From Muribaculaceae bacterium (GTDB lineage Bacteria > Bacteroidota > Bacteroidia > Bacteroidales > Muribaculaceae), in assembly GCA_017621845.1 (NCBI GenBank), contig JAGASI010000012.1:1-41694 (forward strand): 41,694 nt of DNA. The letters are read 5' to 3'. A program made the position numbers and the translations under genes. Below, in pieces: positions 8,955 through 17,791 of the stretch. Under the pieces are notes generated by a model. That model worked only from the letters and a program-made list of their open reading frames with translations, did not search any database and had not been told where the DNA came from. Positions within the stretch are counted from its first letter, which is position 1, and the number at the start of each line of letters is the position of its first letter.

Positions 8955-10478
8955 TTATTCCCACTCTATTGTGGATGGTGGTTTTGATGAGATATCATAG
9001 CATACACGGTTGACACCTCTGACCTTATTTATAATATCATTGGACACCTGAGCCATGAAGTCATAGGGAAGGTGAGCCCAGTCGGCTGTCATGGCGTCAG
9101 TCGAAGTCACAGCTCTAAGGGCTACGGCCTGTTCATATGTGCGTTCATCGCCCATCACGCCAACCGATCTTACCGGCAACAATATTACGCCGGCCTGCCA
9201 TATCTTATCATATAACCCCCACTCTTTCAGACCGGTGATAAAAATATCATCAGCATCTTGAAGGACACGCACTTTCTCGGGGGTAATGTCACCAAGTATA
9301 CGCACTGCCAGTCCGGGGCCGGGGAAAGGATGACGCTTGATCAGATGGTCAGGCATGCCCAATTCTCTACCAACGGCGCGCACCTCATCTTTAAATAATG
9401 TTCTTAGTGGTTCACACAGCTTGAGGTTCATCTTCTCAGGCAATCCACCTACGTTGTGATGACTCTTAATAGTGGTACCGGTGATAGACAGAGACTCTAT
9501 GCAATCGGGATAAATGGTTCCCTGGGCCAGCCATTTGACATCTTTAATCTTATGAGCTTCGGCGTCAAATACATCAATAAATCCTTTACCGATAATCTTA
9601 CGTTTCTTCTCGGGATCATCCACCCCGACAAGTTCTGAGAAAAACTTGGCCGAAGCATCGACGCCGATTACATTGAGTCCAAGACATTTATAATCATTAA
9701 GCACATTGACAAATTCATTTTTTCGCAACATGCCATGGTCAACAAATATACATGTGAGGTTATCTCCGATTGCCTTATTGAGCAATACAGCGGCTACCGA
9801 CGAGTCAACACCTCCACTAAGCCCAAGGACCACTTTATCATCGCCGAGTTGTGCTTTAAGTTCATTAACCGTCGACTCTATAAATGACGCCGGTGTCCAT
9901 GAACAATCAGAACCACACACGTCAACAGTAAAATTTTTTAATATCCGGGTACCACACTGGGAATGAAAAACCTCGGGATGGAATTGTACTCCCCATGCTT
10001 TATTACCCTCGACTCGATAAGCAGCGCAAGAGACACTATCTGTCGATGCAATAATTTTATATTTCTCGCCCAATGACGTAATTGTGTCACCATGACTCAT
10101 CCACACTTGCTCGCCAACCTTAACATCTTTCATCAATGGGTCCTCACTGTCTACTACCGATAGCAGAGCACGGCCATATTCACGCGATGGAGCAGGTTCT
10201 ACCACACCACCTCCTTGATAAGCCATCATCTGAGCACCATAGCATATTCCTAACACCGGATATCGCTCAATCAGAGGTCTGACTTCGGTTCTGAATGCTT
10301 TTTCATCATATACCGAAAACGGTGACCCTGATAAAATAACTCCTATAACCGTCGGGTCATTTTCCGGGAAACGATTATAGGGGACAATCTCACAGTAAGT
10401 GTTCAGCTCACGCAGACGACGACCAATCAACTGGGTTGTCTGAGAACCAAAGTCGAGGATAATTATCTTTTGCTGCAT
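8955..10478 (-). CDS. guaA: GMP synthase (glutamine-hydrolysing)
   Basis: A full-length 507-residue GuaA. The N-terminal class I amidotransferase carries the nucleophile in GICYGAQMM (Cys79) and the His-Glu pair in VQFHPEV (about 166-169). The ATP-pyrophosphatase domain has the PP-loop [11 protein letters not shown] near 219, and the C-terminal dimerisation domain ends [11 protein letters not shown]. It converts XMP to GMP using glutamine and ATP, in the cytoplasm. It appears monocistronic, with its own -7 box just upstream and a hairpin downstream. Confidence 0.98.
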   Translation of the reverse strand: MQQKIIILDFGSQTTQLIGRRLRELNTYCEIVPYNRFPENDPTVIGVILSGSPFSVYDEKAFRTEVRPLIERYPVLGICYGAQMMAYQGGGVVEPAPSREYGRALLSVVDSEDPLMKDVKVGEQVWMSHGDTITSLGEKYKIIASTDSVSCAAYRVEGNKAWGVQFHPEVFHSQCGTRILKNFTVDVCGSDCSWTPASFIESTVNELKAQLGDDKVVLGLSGGVDSSVAAVLLNKAIGDNLTCIFVDHGMLRKNEFVNVLNDYKCLGLNVIGVDASAKFFSELVGVDDPEKKRKIIGKGFIDVFDAEAHKIKDVKWLAQGTIYPDCIESLSITGTTIKSHHNVGGLPEKMNLKLCEPLRTLFKDEVRAVGRELGMPDHLIKRHPFPGPGLAVRILGDITPEKVRVLQDADDIFITGLKEWGLYDKIWQAGVILLPVRSVGVMGDERTYEQAVALRAVTSTDAMTADWAHLPYDFMAQVSNDIINKVRGVNRVCYDISSKPPSTIEWE

Positions 10479-10500
10479 TATATTGAATTTTATTTATGTG

Positions 10501-10508
10501 CAAAATTA
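10501..10508 (-). promoter_or_regulatory. Candidate -7 element for guaA
   Basis: TAATTTTG on the minus strand, 22 bp before the guaA ATG, predicting a very short leader of about 15 nt. No clear -33 TTTG is seen. Confidence 0.5.
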
Positions 10509-10562
10509 ACACTTTTTTTGGTCATATATACCATGACTGGACAATGAATGGTATTTTTTAAT

Positions 10563-10570
10563 TAATTTTG
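10563..10570 (+). promoter_or_regulatory. Candidate -7 element for the DUF4421 gene
   Basis: TAATTTTG on the plus strand, about 87 bp before the predicted TTG start. It is divergent from the guaA promoter. No good -33 TTTG is present at the expected distance. Confidence 0.45.
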
Positions 10571-10656
10571 CAAAACAATATCGCTCCCATTAACATATCT
10601 TCCCCTTTCTCCCCCTCCATTCTACTCGTTTAACTATTCCGTTAATTGTCTTAGTT

Positions 10657-11727
10657 TTGAAATTACAGCCAAGTAAATATATCCTTATAATTATTGCCAC
10701 ACTATTATTAGCTGTTCCAAAGCAATCTCATGGATTTTCCTTGGCTCTTGACTCTATTGCCGAGTGGGGGCGTTTTCCCAAATTTTGTGTAGACACTTAC
10801 CGCTGGGGTGATAAATTTTTTAATTCCTATGACACCGCCTATGTTGATGGCACCGGATATAAATTCAATATCAAGCTAAAAACCGAAACATGGAACGACC
10901 AGTATCTTTTCAATCTACCAGACAATTACCGCATGGAGATGTTCTCAGACTGGAATACCTCTGCCGGTTTTTGGCTTAGCTATCTCGCGGTGTCGGTAGG
11001 CTATGACTTGAATGTAAGCAAATACTTCGGGGGCAGTGATAAGGCTCGCAAACGTTTTAACTTTAAATTCAATTGTGCTTTGTTTGGCGCTGATTTCTAT
11101 TGGATTACCAACGACATTGGTTCCAATATCAAAGAATTCGGTCCAAAAAATGACATGCAGAAGTTAAATATTCCATTTGACGGCATCAATAACACCGTCT
11201 TTGGTGTTGACACATACTATATATTAAACAACAAAAAATATTCACGTGCCGCAGCCTTTAACTTCTCAAAAATACAGAAACGTAGCCAGGGTTCTTTCTT
11301 TTTTGGTTTATCTTATTGGAGACAGAAATTTGAATTCGACTTCAACCGTCTCCCTCAGGATATCATCAAGGACCTTCCTCAGTCTTGGGAAGACAACGGT
11401 TATATCTATTATACCGACAATCATAATTACTCAATTAAAGCCGGCTATGGATATAACTGGGTATTTGCTCACAAGTGGCTACTCGGTGTCAGCGAGTCAC
11501 CAATGTTTGGTATTAAACGGGGATATATCAATGACTATAATGAAATTAAGACATATTGTTCATTATCCAACCGCTTGCAATTATCTATTGTGTGGAACAG
11601 CCGTCCATGGTTTGCCGGAATTATAGCCACCGCTGATAACACACTGGTTTATGACCGAAATCATCAACTCATGACCGGTATATATAACATTGAAGTTTCG
11701 GCCGGCTTCAGATTTAACCTATGGTAA
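10657..11727 (+). CDS. DUF4421-family outer-membrane protein, TTG start
   Basis: A 356-residue exported protein resembling the DUF4421 family of Bacteroidetes. It has a signal peptide (about 1-26, ending SHG), then the family-like start DSIAEWGRFPKFCVDTYRWG and a long series of aromatic, alternating strands. It ends in a terminal strand VSAGFRFNLW with C-terminal Trp, as expected for an outer-membrane beta-barrel. The only sensible start is TTG at 10657: the frame is open upstream to 10594 without an ATG, and the Lys-containing n-region begins exactly here. Function of the family is not known. It has a separate promoter from the next gene (132-bp gap). Confidence 0.8.
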   Translation: MKLQPSKYILIIIATLLLAVPKQSHGFSLALDSIAEWGRFPKFCVDTYRWGDKFFNSYDTAYVDGTGYKFNIKLKTETWNDQYLFNLPDNYRMEMFSDWNTSAGFWLSYLAVSVGYDLNVSKYFGGSDKARKRFNFKFNCALFGADFYWITNDIGSNIKEFGPKNDMQKLNIPFDGINNTVFGVDTYYILNNKKYSRAAAFNFSKIQKRSQGSFFFGLSYWRQKFEFDFNRLPQDIIKDLPQSWEDNGYIYYTDNHNYSIKAGYGYNWVFAHKWLLGVSESPMFGIKRGYINDYNEIKTYCSLSNRLQLSIVWNSRPWFAGIIATADNTLVYDRNHQLMTGIYNIEVSAGFRFNLW

Positions 11728-11793
11728 TAAATACTCACTACTTCTTCATTTACCCATTTCTTAATAACCATCTAAAAATCACTATTTTAAGGT

Positions 11794-11825
11794 ATTGAAA
11801 TAAATCAAGTAATAATCTAACTTTG
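11794..11825 (+). promoter_or_regulatory. Promoter of the hemerythrin-LuxR gene
   Basis: ATTG at 11794-11797 (one mismatch to TTTG), a 20-bp spacer, then TAACTTTG at 11818-11825 (perfect -7). The start codon at 11860 gives a leader of roughly 28 nt. Confidence 0.62.
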
Positions 11826-11859
11826 TGCGATTTTTGTAAACGTCAACAATATTATAACA

Positions 11860-12822
11860 ATGCTACCTGCCCAACAACAATATATACCATCACACAAACT
11901 CAGAGACATTATTGAGGATAACAATTTATTATTGTTGATTATAAGCAGGTTTGGCATACCATTTGGATTTGGGGATATGACTGTTGCTAAAGTGTGTCGC
12001 ACCAATAATGTCGACTGTCATACATTTCTATCTGTCGCCAATCTTGTCACAAAACGCTCATATAATACCAAGGTTATAGTACCCGAGCAGCTCATCAACT
12101 ATCTCAGACGAGCCCACACCTATTTTCTGGATTTTGAGTTGCCCCAAATCAGACAGAAAATCATCAGCTCTATTTCAGCCCAAGATTTTTCGGATGTTGA
12201 TTTTCTAATCATCAAATACTTTGATGACTATGCTGCTGAGGTCAGGACCCATATGGAATATGAAAACAACGTTGTATTCAAATATGTCGCCACATTACTT
12301 GAGGGACATGTGGACGACAAATTTGATCTGAGTGAATATTCAGCCAACCATTCTGATATGGCAGCTAAGCTAAACGAGCTTAAAGACATTATAATTCAAC
12401 ACTATCGTCGTCATGACAATGACCTTCTCAACTCGGCACTATATGATATATATAACTGTCAGGCTGACCTTACAACTCATTGTCTTGTTGAAAACAAACT
12501 ACTGATACCGGCTATTGCCCGTCTTGTACAAGATGTCAAGTTAAAACGCACATCATTACGGCCTCACGAAGAAAACGACTCCAGTATCACCAGCTCTTCA
12601 GCTACACTAAGCAATCGCGAAAAAGAAATTGTTGCCATGGTTGCCAGAGGTAAATCTAATAAAGAGATAGCCGATATCTTATGTATTTCATTCAACACTG
12701 TCACCACCCATCGACGCAACATCGCTTCTAAACTGCATATCCACTCCTCGGCAGGACTGACAATCTTTGCAATAATCAATAACATCATTGACATCAAGGA
12801 CGTTAAACTCTGCGCTCAATAA
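11860..12822 (+). CDS. Hemerythrin-like di-iron domain fused to LuxR-type HTH regulator
   Basis: A 320-residue protein with three parts. Residues about 10-62 resemble the DUF542/ScdA N-terminal domain of RIC (YtfE/ScdA) proteins, but the usual Cys pair after the GI(D/P) motif is replaced by FGF. Residues about 75-225 look like the RIC hemerythrin domain. Candidate ligands have the expected order and spacing: H86, H131-x3-E135, H164, H207-x3-E211. Residues about 249-310 form a LuxR/GerE HTH (LSNREKEIVAMVARGKSNKE, then NTVTTHRRNIASKL). RIC proteins respond to nitric oxide and repair iron centres, so this is likely a regulator sensing NO, O2 or iron state through its di-iron site. The sensing ligand is inference. 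It is transcribed alone from its own promoter. Confidence 0.85.
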   Translation: MLPAQQQYIPSHKLRDIIEDNNLLLLIISRFGIPFGFGDMTVAKVCRTNNVDCHTFLSVANLVTKRSYNTKVIVPEQLINYLRRAHTYFLDFELPQIRQKIISSISAQDFSDVDFLIIKYFDDYAAEVRTHMEYENNVVFKYVATLLEGHVDDKFDLSEYSANHSDMAAKLNELKDIIIQHYRRHDNDLLNSALYDIYNCQADLTTHCLVENKLLIPAIARLVQDVKLKRTSLRPHEENDSSITSSSATLSNREKEIVAMVARGKSNKEIADILCISFNTVTTHRRNIASKLHIHSSAGLTIFAIINNIIDIKDVKLCAQ

Positions 12823-12829
12823 ATTATAA

Positions 12830-12869
12830 GGGCTTGTACCGTACTACCACAAAAATATGTAACAAGCTC
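12830..12869. terminator. Candidate bidirectional terminator between convergent genes
   Basis: GGGCTTGT (12830-12837) pairs with ACAAGCTC (12862-12869), 8 bp with one G-U, and a long 24-nt loop. It lies between the convergent hemerythrin-LuxR and TPR genes. Confidence 0.4.
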
Positions 12870-12885
12870 ATTTATTGGTATTCCA

Positions 12886-14919
12886 TTATTTGCGTATACG
12901 CTTAAGAAGATTATAAGCCGAAACGACGCCTAGTTCACCGGCTTTGCTAAGATCAACGATTGCGGCATCATATACGCCCACTTTCAATCTACAATACCCC
13001 CTGTTAAAAAATGCGTTCCCATAATTGGCCTTTAGGTTAATAGCTCGGTCATAGTCTGCTATAGCCCGGTCATATTGTCCCATGAGAGCCAACACATTAG
13101 CCCGGTTGTATAACGGATAGGGGGACTGAGGCATAAGACTGACAGCCTTGTCAAGATCATCGAGAATATCATCATAGGTTTTACGCTCGAGTCCGACACG
13201 TGTATTGTAATCGTTTACTTCATTTCCAATATTTACAGTTGATAACTTCCTGATATTAGCCTGTGCCCTGAGCATATAAGCCGGGGCGAACATAGGAGTC
13301 AGGTTTATCGCTCGTGTCAAGTCGGTAATCGCTGCTTGATAGTTGCGCACTGTTATAAAATCCATGGCACGACCAATATAGTCAATAGCACGTGCCTCAT
13401 GAGTAGACAAATAGGAATTATAATCATCAATTGACCTAAAGTGCTTGGCTATAATGTTTTCATCCTTAAGTATCGCCACTCGGTCAGTTACCATCACGAT
13501 GTTTCTTAATATACGTGTGTCATTTAATTCGGCTACTTCCTTAATATAGTATGTATCGGGATTTAGCTCAGTGGGTGATGAATAATATACAATCTCGACT
13601 ATGGGTTCGAGCTCGATTGCAATATTATTATCCTGAACCTTACCTCGTATTGAGGTATTATTATACTCACGCTTGATATCAGTATTATCATCTACAGTCA
13701 ACAATGTGGCAAACCGTTGCTTATTAATCTCCTCGGCGGTTGCTTGGTTATTGTTATTGACCATATCAACCTTTCCATAATCATCGGGACGAAGTTCTTT
13801 ATTAAGCATGTCGGCACGACGCAAATCGGCATTTGCGGCAGCCGTTTTTCCCCATTGCTTATAGTATTGAGCCCTCATATAATAACCTGTCGGGAAATCA
13901 GGGCTGTCAGCAATCACATAATTAATATCTTCGATAGCTTGCTTGAACTGGTGTTTACGTGCCAATATTATAGACCGGTTATATCGCGACCTAACATCAC
14001 CAGGATCAAGCTGTATTACTTTGTCAAAATCCAGAAGTGCCCGGTCAAAGGCACTTACCTCAGCGTTGAGCAACGCTCTATTGTACAACGCCATCCGATT
14101 ATACGGCTCTAATTCCAGCGCATAATCATAGTCGGCCATTGCTCCAAAGTAGTCTTCCTGGGTATACTTCATATATGCACGATTGACATACAGTCCGGCA
14201 TTACGTGGCTGCAATCTCAACGCGCTGTCCAAATCGGCAAGTGCATCTTTAAAGTACTCTTTTCCACGGTGCATCCTGATATCTGCTCTCATTGCATAGG
14301 CATTAAATGATTTAGGATTAATGTCTAACGCTTTAGATATTTCATCAAGGGCGGATACTGTATCATTTGTCTCTAAAAGTAAGCGAGACTTCCCTAAACG
14401 TGCATTTTCGAAGAGCGGATAATATTCAATGATTTTATTAAAAGTCGTGTCGGCCTCTTCATACTTTTTAATCTCCAGCTGGGCCATAGCTTTATTAAAA
14501 AGTATCTGGCGATTGCGGGGTAATAATTCCAGAGCCTTATCATAATCAAGAATTGCCAACGAGTCCTTACCTATATTCTGACGGGCAACACCACGCACTT
14601 CCCATGCATCACTAAGCCATGGATTAAGTTCTATAGCACGCGAAGCATCGGCCTCGGCTCCATCATAATCATCAAGATTAATCTTGGCTATAGATCGATA
14701 GAAATAAGGTTGAGCCAGATAGGGTTTAGAGGCTATGGCTTGGTTAAAATATTGAATAGCCAATACATAGTCCTCAAAGTACATTGCATTACGCCCGATA
14801 TTCACCACCTGATCGGTATTAACCTGGGCAAATGACGACATCGACAATATTACAACCATGACAACTGGTATCAGCAACCGCCCTAATATATAAAAATACT
14901 CCACGAAAGCATATCTCAT
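12886..14919 (-). CDS. Exported TPR-repeat protein
   Basis: A 677-residue secreted or periplasmic protein with a hydrophobic leader (MRYAFVEYFYILGRLLIPVV and on to FAQ). About ten TPR units follow to roughly residue 380 (for example ADYDYALELEPYNRMALYNR). A non-TPR beta-rich insert covers about 395-500, and three or more TPRs end the protein (AIADYDRAINLKANYGNAFF). Two upstream in-frame ATGs (14943, 14928) are rejected because the first lies inside a -7-like element and both would lengthen the signal peptide oddly. It lies 33 bp after rlmH (9 bp from the longest start), so it may be both read through and transcribed separately. A scaffold role is the only safe inference. Confidence 0.82.
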   Translation of the reverse strand: MRYAFVEYFYILGRLLIPVVMVVILSMSSFAQVNTDQVVNIGRNAMYFEDYVLAIQYFNQAIASKPYLAQPYFYRSIAKINLDDYDGAEADASRAIELNPWLSDAWEVRGVARQNIGKDSLAILDYDKALELLPRNRQILFNKAMAQLEIKKYEEADTTFNKIIEYYPLFENARLGKSRLLLETNDTVSALDEISKALDINPKSFNAYAMRADIRMHRGKEYFKDALADLDSALRLQPRNAGLYVNRAYMKYTQEDYFGAMADYDYALELEPYNRMALYNRALLNAEVSAFDRALLDFDKVIQLDPGDVRSRYNRSIILARKHQFKQAIEDINYVIADSPDFPTGYYMRAQYYKQWGKTAAANADLRRADMLNKELRPDDYGKVDMVNNNNQATAEEINKQRFATLLTVDDNTDIKREYNNTSIRGKVQDNNIAIELEPIVEIVYYSSPTELNPDTYYIKEVAELNDTRILRNIVMVTDRVAILKDENIIAKHFRSIDDYNSYLSTHEARAIDYIGRAMDFITVRNYQAAITDLTRAINLTPMFAPAYMLRAQANIRKLSTVNIGNEVNDYNTRVGLERKTYDDILDDLDKAVSLMPQSPYPLYNRANVLALMGQYDRAIADYDRAINLKANYGNAFFNRGYCRLKVGVYDAAIVDLSKAGELGVVSAYNLLKRIRK

Positions 14920-14932
14920 TATATCCATTCTG

Positions 14933-14940
14933 CAAATATA
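14933..14940 (-). promoter_or_regulatory. Candidate internal -7 element for the TPR gene
   Basis: TATATTTG on the minus strand matches TAnnTTTG. Transcription would begin near 14926, supporting translation from 14919. No -33 match is seen, because that region is the rlmH 3' end. Confidence 0.38.
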
Positions 14941-14952
14941 CATATTATCTTT

Positions 14953-15426
14953 CTAATCGTGGTGATATGGCTCGCCCTTAATGATTGTCATAGCTCGATA
15001 CAGTTGCTCGATAAAGAATAGTCTCACCATCTCGTGAGTCATAGTCATTTTTGACAAAGACAATAGTTTGTCCGCCCGGTCATAGACTGCCTTGGAGAAT
15101 CCATATGGGCCTCCGATGACAAACACAAGACTGCGCTGAAGTGTAAGCATGCTGTCCTGAAGCTCTCCGGCAAATTCTCGTGAGGTAAACATCTTGCCCC
15201 TCTCGTCAAGCAAGATAACCTTATCTCCACGCTCAATCGAGGCGAGCAAACGTTCTCCTTCAAGTTCTTTCTGTCTATCTCGAGGCAACGAGCGCGTATT
15301 TTTCAAATCAGGCAATTCTTTGACCTCAAACGGCAAATAATGATTGACTCGTTTGAGATAAGCGTCTATCGATTGACTCAGTAATTTATCGTTGGTCCTG
15401 CCTATGGTCAACAGTTTTACTTTCAC
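14953..15426 (-). CDS. rlmH: 23S rRNA pseudouridine-1915 N3-methyltransferase RlmH
   Basis: A 157-residue SPOUT-family methyltransferase of normal length. The N-terminus MKVKLLTIGRTNDKLL is typical. The SAM-binding trefoil knot shows FVIGGPYGFSKAVYDRAD, and the C-terminus ends EQLYRAMTIIKGEPYHHD with the conserved Tyr-His-His. It methylates pseudouridine 1915 in helix 69 of 23S rRNA on the assembled ribosome. It follows the barrel-protein gene by 10 bp in a mixed operon. Confidence 0.96.
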   Translation of the reverse strand: MKVKLLTIGRTNDKLLSQSIDAYLKRVNHYLPFEVKELPDLKNTRSLPRDRQKELEGERLLASIERGDKVILLDERGKMFTSREFAGELQDSMLTLQRSLVFVIGGPYGFSKAVYDRADKLLSLSKMTMTHEMVRLFFIEQLYRAMTIIKGEPYHHD

Positions 15427-15436
15427 CTTGTATTTT

Positions 15437-16108
15437 TCAGAAATTATAGCCTACAGTCAATCTTAGTGAGTTTTCTTTCATCGATGAGTTTTTGGTCTTA
15501 ATCTGGTCTGACATACCGATGGTGGCGGTCAATCCGACATTGAAAGCACTGATATCGACAGCCGCTCCTATTGCCCATGAAGTCGTGAACCGACGATAGG
15601 GATAAAAAGCATCACTACCATACAGATTGTTTTCATACTTCAAGTCGTTATCTTCCGGAAAATCATACTTCATTTTTGCTTTAAACCCAATAGAAAACTC
15701 AGGGCCGGTATATAGATATAATCGCGATACCGGGCCATCGATACCTATCTGATAACCTACCATCACCGGGACTCTTAATCCCGTCTTTGAAACCTTTGGT
15801 TTAATTGTAGCAGGCATGAAAGTCGAGCTTTCATCACCCAACGTTATCTCATCACTACGATATGTGTCATAATAAAACACCACTCCCGGTTCAACATATA
15901 GACCGGCGACTATGGAATAGGTATATGTCACGCCAAATTGCACACCGCTACCTGATGATGTGTCAAAATTTCCTATCGGAGACTTTATATCACCGGGGAT
16001 AGTCAAGTCGTAAGAAAGTCTTAGCCCTAAACCTGAGCGAGCCTCGGCTGTTCCTGCAATTACACATATCCCTATCACTGCAACAAGATATTTGAAATAC
16101 TTTTTCAT
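15437..16108 (-). CDS. Outer-membrane beta-barrel protein (PorT/OmpW-like size)
   Basis: A 223-residue exported protein with a clear signal peptide (about 1-23, ending TAEA). Amphipathic strands follow and the protein finishes with SLRLTVGYNF, with a terminal Phe as needed for barrel assembly. It belongs to the broad porin/outer-membrane beta-barrel group common in Bacteroidetes; I cannot name a substrate. It sits between a CvfB-like gene (17 bp) and rlmH (10 bp), so it is co-transcribed with RNA-related genes without an evident functional link. Confidence 0.8.
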   Translation of the reverse strand: MKKYFKYLVAVIGICVIAGTAEARSGLGLRLSYDLTIPGDIKSPIGNFDTSSGSGVQFGVTYTYSIVAGLYVEPGVVFYYDTYRSDEITLGDESSTFMPATIKPKVSKTGLRVPVMVGYQIGIDGPVSRLYLYTGPEFSIGFKAKMKYDFPEDNDLKYENNLYGSDAFYPYRRFTTSWAIGAAVDISAFNVGLTATIGMSDQIKTKNSSMKENSLRLTVGYNF

Positions 16109-16125
16109 AATGAATGAATTTTAAT

Positions 16126-16977
16126 TTATTTACTTAACTGATTAATAAAATATAAGCCATTGTCATCGATCTCTATGAGACGTTGCTTATACAATGTGCC
16201 TATAGCCCGCTTAAAATCGCGCTTGGAACAATACAGTCGTTCACTGATTTGCTGAGGAGTAGACTTTTCATTCAGGCCAAGACTTCCATCCTTTATTGCT
16301 TCCAGTATCTTACGTGATAATAATTCAGCACGATTGACTGCACCGGGAGCTGTCAACGTCAAGTCAATCTTGCCGTCGGGACGTACAGCCGTGACATAGG
16401 CCGAAACTGTCTGCTCGACCTCGAGTGGTGAATAGGTCTGATTTTGATAAATCATCCCTCGATGCAGGTTGTCAACTATCGTATGGTAACCCAATGGATT
16501 ATGATCAATCACAAGGGCTGATACACGTTGACCCTTACGATAACGGGGAATAACATTGCCGAGAAATTTCTCAACCTTGGCCGAAGCAATAACACGCTGG
16601 GAGACATGATCAAGGTAGACATATACAAGGTATATCCCACCCTCTCTCATTTTAATCTTTTGCTCGCTGAACGGAACAAGAAGATTTTTGCCCGCAAGCC
16701 CCCAATCGAGAAATGCACCTACTTTATTAACATCCTCGACCTGAAGGAAAGCAAACTCACCAACAGTTGCATATGGCGTCTCGGTAGTCGCCACCGGTCG
16801 GTCTTCAGAGTCGGTATATACAAACACCTCCACTTCATCACCAATCTTCATCTCGGGAGTAACATATCTCGTGGGCAACAATACCTCGTTCTTTTCTTCG
16901 GTATCGTCTGTCAGGTATAAGCCATAATCACTCTTGCGGCTAACCTGCAACTTATTTTTTTGACCTATCAGTATCAT
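16126..16977 (-). CDS. CvfB-like S1 RNA-binding protein with winged helix
   Basis: A 283-residue cytoplasmic protein with the CvfB layout: three S1-like OB domains (about 1-60, 65-135 and 140-215) and a C-terminal winged helix (about 225-283, STPQQISERLYCSKRDFKRA). The second S1 segment shows GAFLDWGLAGKNLLVPFSEQ, typical of the family. CvfB homologues bind RNA and affect expression of many genes in Firmicutes; the role in Bacteroidetes is unknown. The ATG at 16977 is preferred to 16995, because it begins directly with the first OB strand (MILIGQKNKLQV). It heads the operon with the barrel protein and rlmH. Confidence 0.88.
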   Translation of the reverse strand: MILIGQKNKLQVSRKSDYGLYLTDDTEEKNEVLLPTRYVTPEMKIGDEVEVFVYTDSEDRPVATTETPYATVGEFAFLQVEDVNKVGAFLDWGLAGKNLLVPFSEQKIKMREGGIYLVYVYLDHVSQRVIASAKVEKFLGNVIPRYRKGQRVSALVIDHNPLGYHTIVDNLHRGMIYQNQTYSPLEVEQTVSAYVTAVRPDGKIDLTLTAPGAVNRAELLSRKILEAIKDGSLGLNEKSTPQQISERLYCSKRDFKRAIGTLYKQRLIEIDDNGLYFINQLSK

Positions 16978-17045
16978 AGTTATTATTATGGACAACCTTC
17001 AATATAGATTTCAGGTCTGTTTTTACCCTTAATTATAATTACGTA

Positions 17046-17053
17046 CAAATCTA
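17046..17053 (-). promoter_or_regulatory. Candidate -7 element for the CvfB-like operon
   Basis: TAGATTTG on the minus strand fits TAnnTTTG, with a leader of about 60 nt. It lies 9 bp from the divergent rsmG -33 box, so the two promoters interleave. Confidence 0.45.
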
Positions 17054-17062
17054 CTCATTTAT

Positions 17063-17094
17063 TTTGGCACTCGCGGTATTTATTACTAATTTTG
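17063..17094 (+). promoter_or_regulatory. Strong Bacteroidetes promoter, leaderless start for rsmG
   Basis: TTTG (17063-17066), a 20-bp spacer and TAATTTTG (17087-17094) make a perfect match to the -33/-7 consensus. The rsmG ATG begins at 17100, only 6 bp after the -7 box, so transcription should start at or next to the start codon. Confidence 0.8.
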
Positions 17095-17099
17095 TCGAT

Positions 17100-17747
17100 A
17101 TGACACAAGACAATAAAAAGGGCGTTGATATAATCGCCAAGTATTTCCCATCGCTCAGCGACCGACAGAAAGCTCAGTTTGAAGCTTTTGATGCCTTATA
17201 TCGTGACTGGAATTCCAAGATTAATGTCATATCCCGTAAAGATATAGACAACCTATATGAGCGCCATATATTACACTCGCTTGCCATAGCGTGTTTTTGG
17301 GGAGAGTTGAAAACAGGCACTCGTGTTCTTGACATGGGAACAGGTGGAGGTTTTCCCGGTATTCCATTGGCTGTATTGTACCCCGAGGTCAAATTTCACC
17401 TCATTGACCGCATAGGGAAAAAGATTAAGGTATGTAACGAAGTATCCCGTTCTCTCGGCCTTGACAATATCACCACCCAACATGGTGACATCGGTGAGTG
17501 TCATGATAAATATGACTATATTGTATCTCGTGCGGTCATGAGCCTTGATGCGCTGGTTGCCCTGATACGCAAAAACATATCACCCAAGAACGTCAACACT
17601 TGGCCAAACGGTCTTGTGTGTCTCAAAGGTGCAAGTCTTGATGACGAGATTTCACGGGTCAAACTACCTGTCAGTGAATTTGGCTTAAACGAATACTTCA
17701 ATGAGGACTTCTTTAATTCCAAGGCCCTCGTTTATGTTAAAGTATGA
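17100..17747 (+). CDS. rsmG: 16S rRNA (guanine-527 N7)-methyltransferase RsmG
   Basis: A 215-residue class I SAM methyltransferase. The SAM-binding loop is VLDMGTGGGFPGIPLAVLYP (about 77-96) and the conserved early motif is NVISRKDIDNLYERHILHS. RsmG makes m7G527 in the 530 loop of 16S rRNA. The ATG at 17100 is chosen; the longer frame from TTG at 17064 is rejected because it begins within the -33 element and would span the whole promoter. The downstream MBL gene follows after 44 bp. Confidence 0.96.
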   Translation: MTQDNKKGVDIIAKYFPSLSDRQKAQFEAFDALYRDWNSKINVISRKDIDNLYERHILHSLAIACFWGELKTGTRVLDMGTGGGFPGIPLAVLYPEVKFHLIDRIGKKIKVCNEVSRSLGLDNITTQHGDIGECHDKYDYIVSRAVMSLDALVALIRKNISPKNVNTWPNGLVCLKGASLDDEISRVKLPVSEFGLNEYFNEDFFNSKALVYVKV

Positions 17748-17791
17748 ACCGGCCTCACTATTTTATGGTTATTTCCTAAAAAAGAGAAAAC

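Noticed and set aside
17064..17099. Twelve-codon N-terminal extension of rsmG from a TTG
   Set aside because: It starts inside the -33 element and covers the promoter; RsmG proteins begin close to the ATG at 17100.
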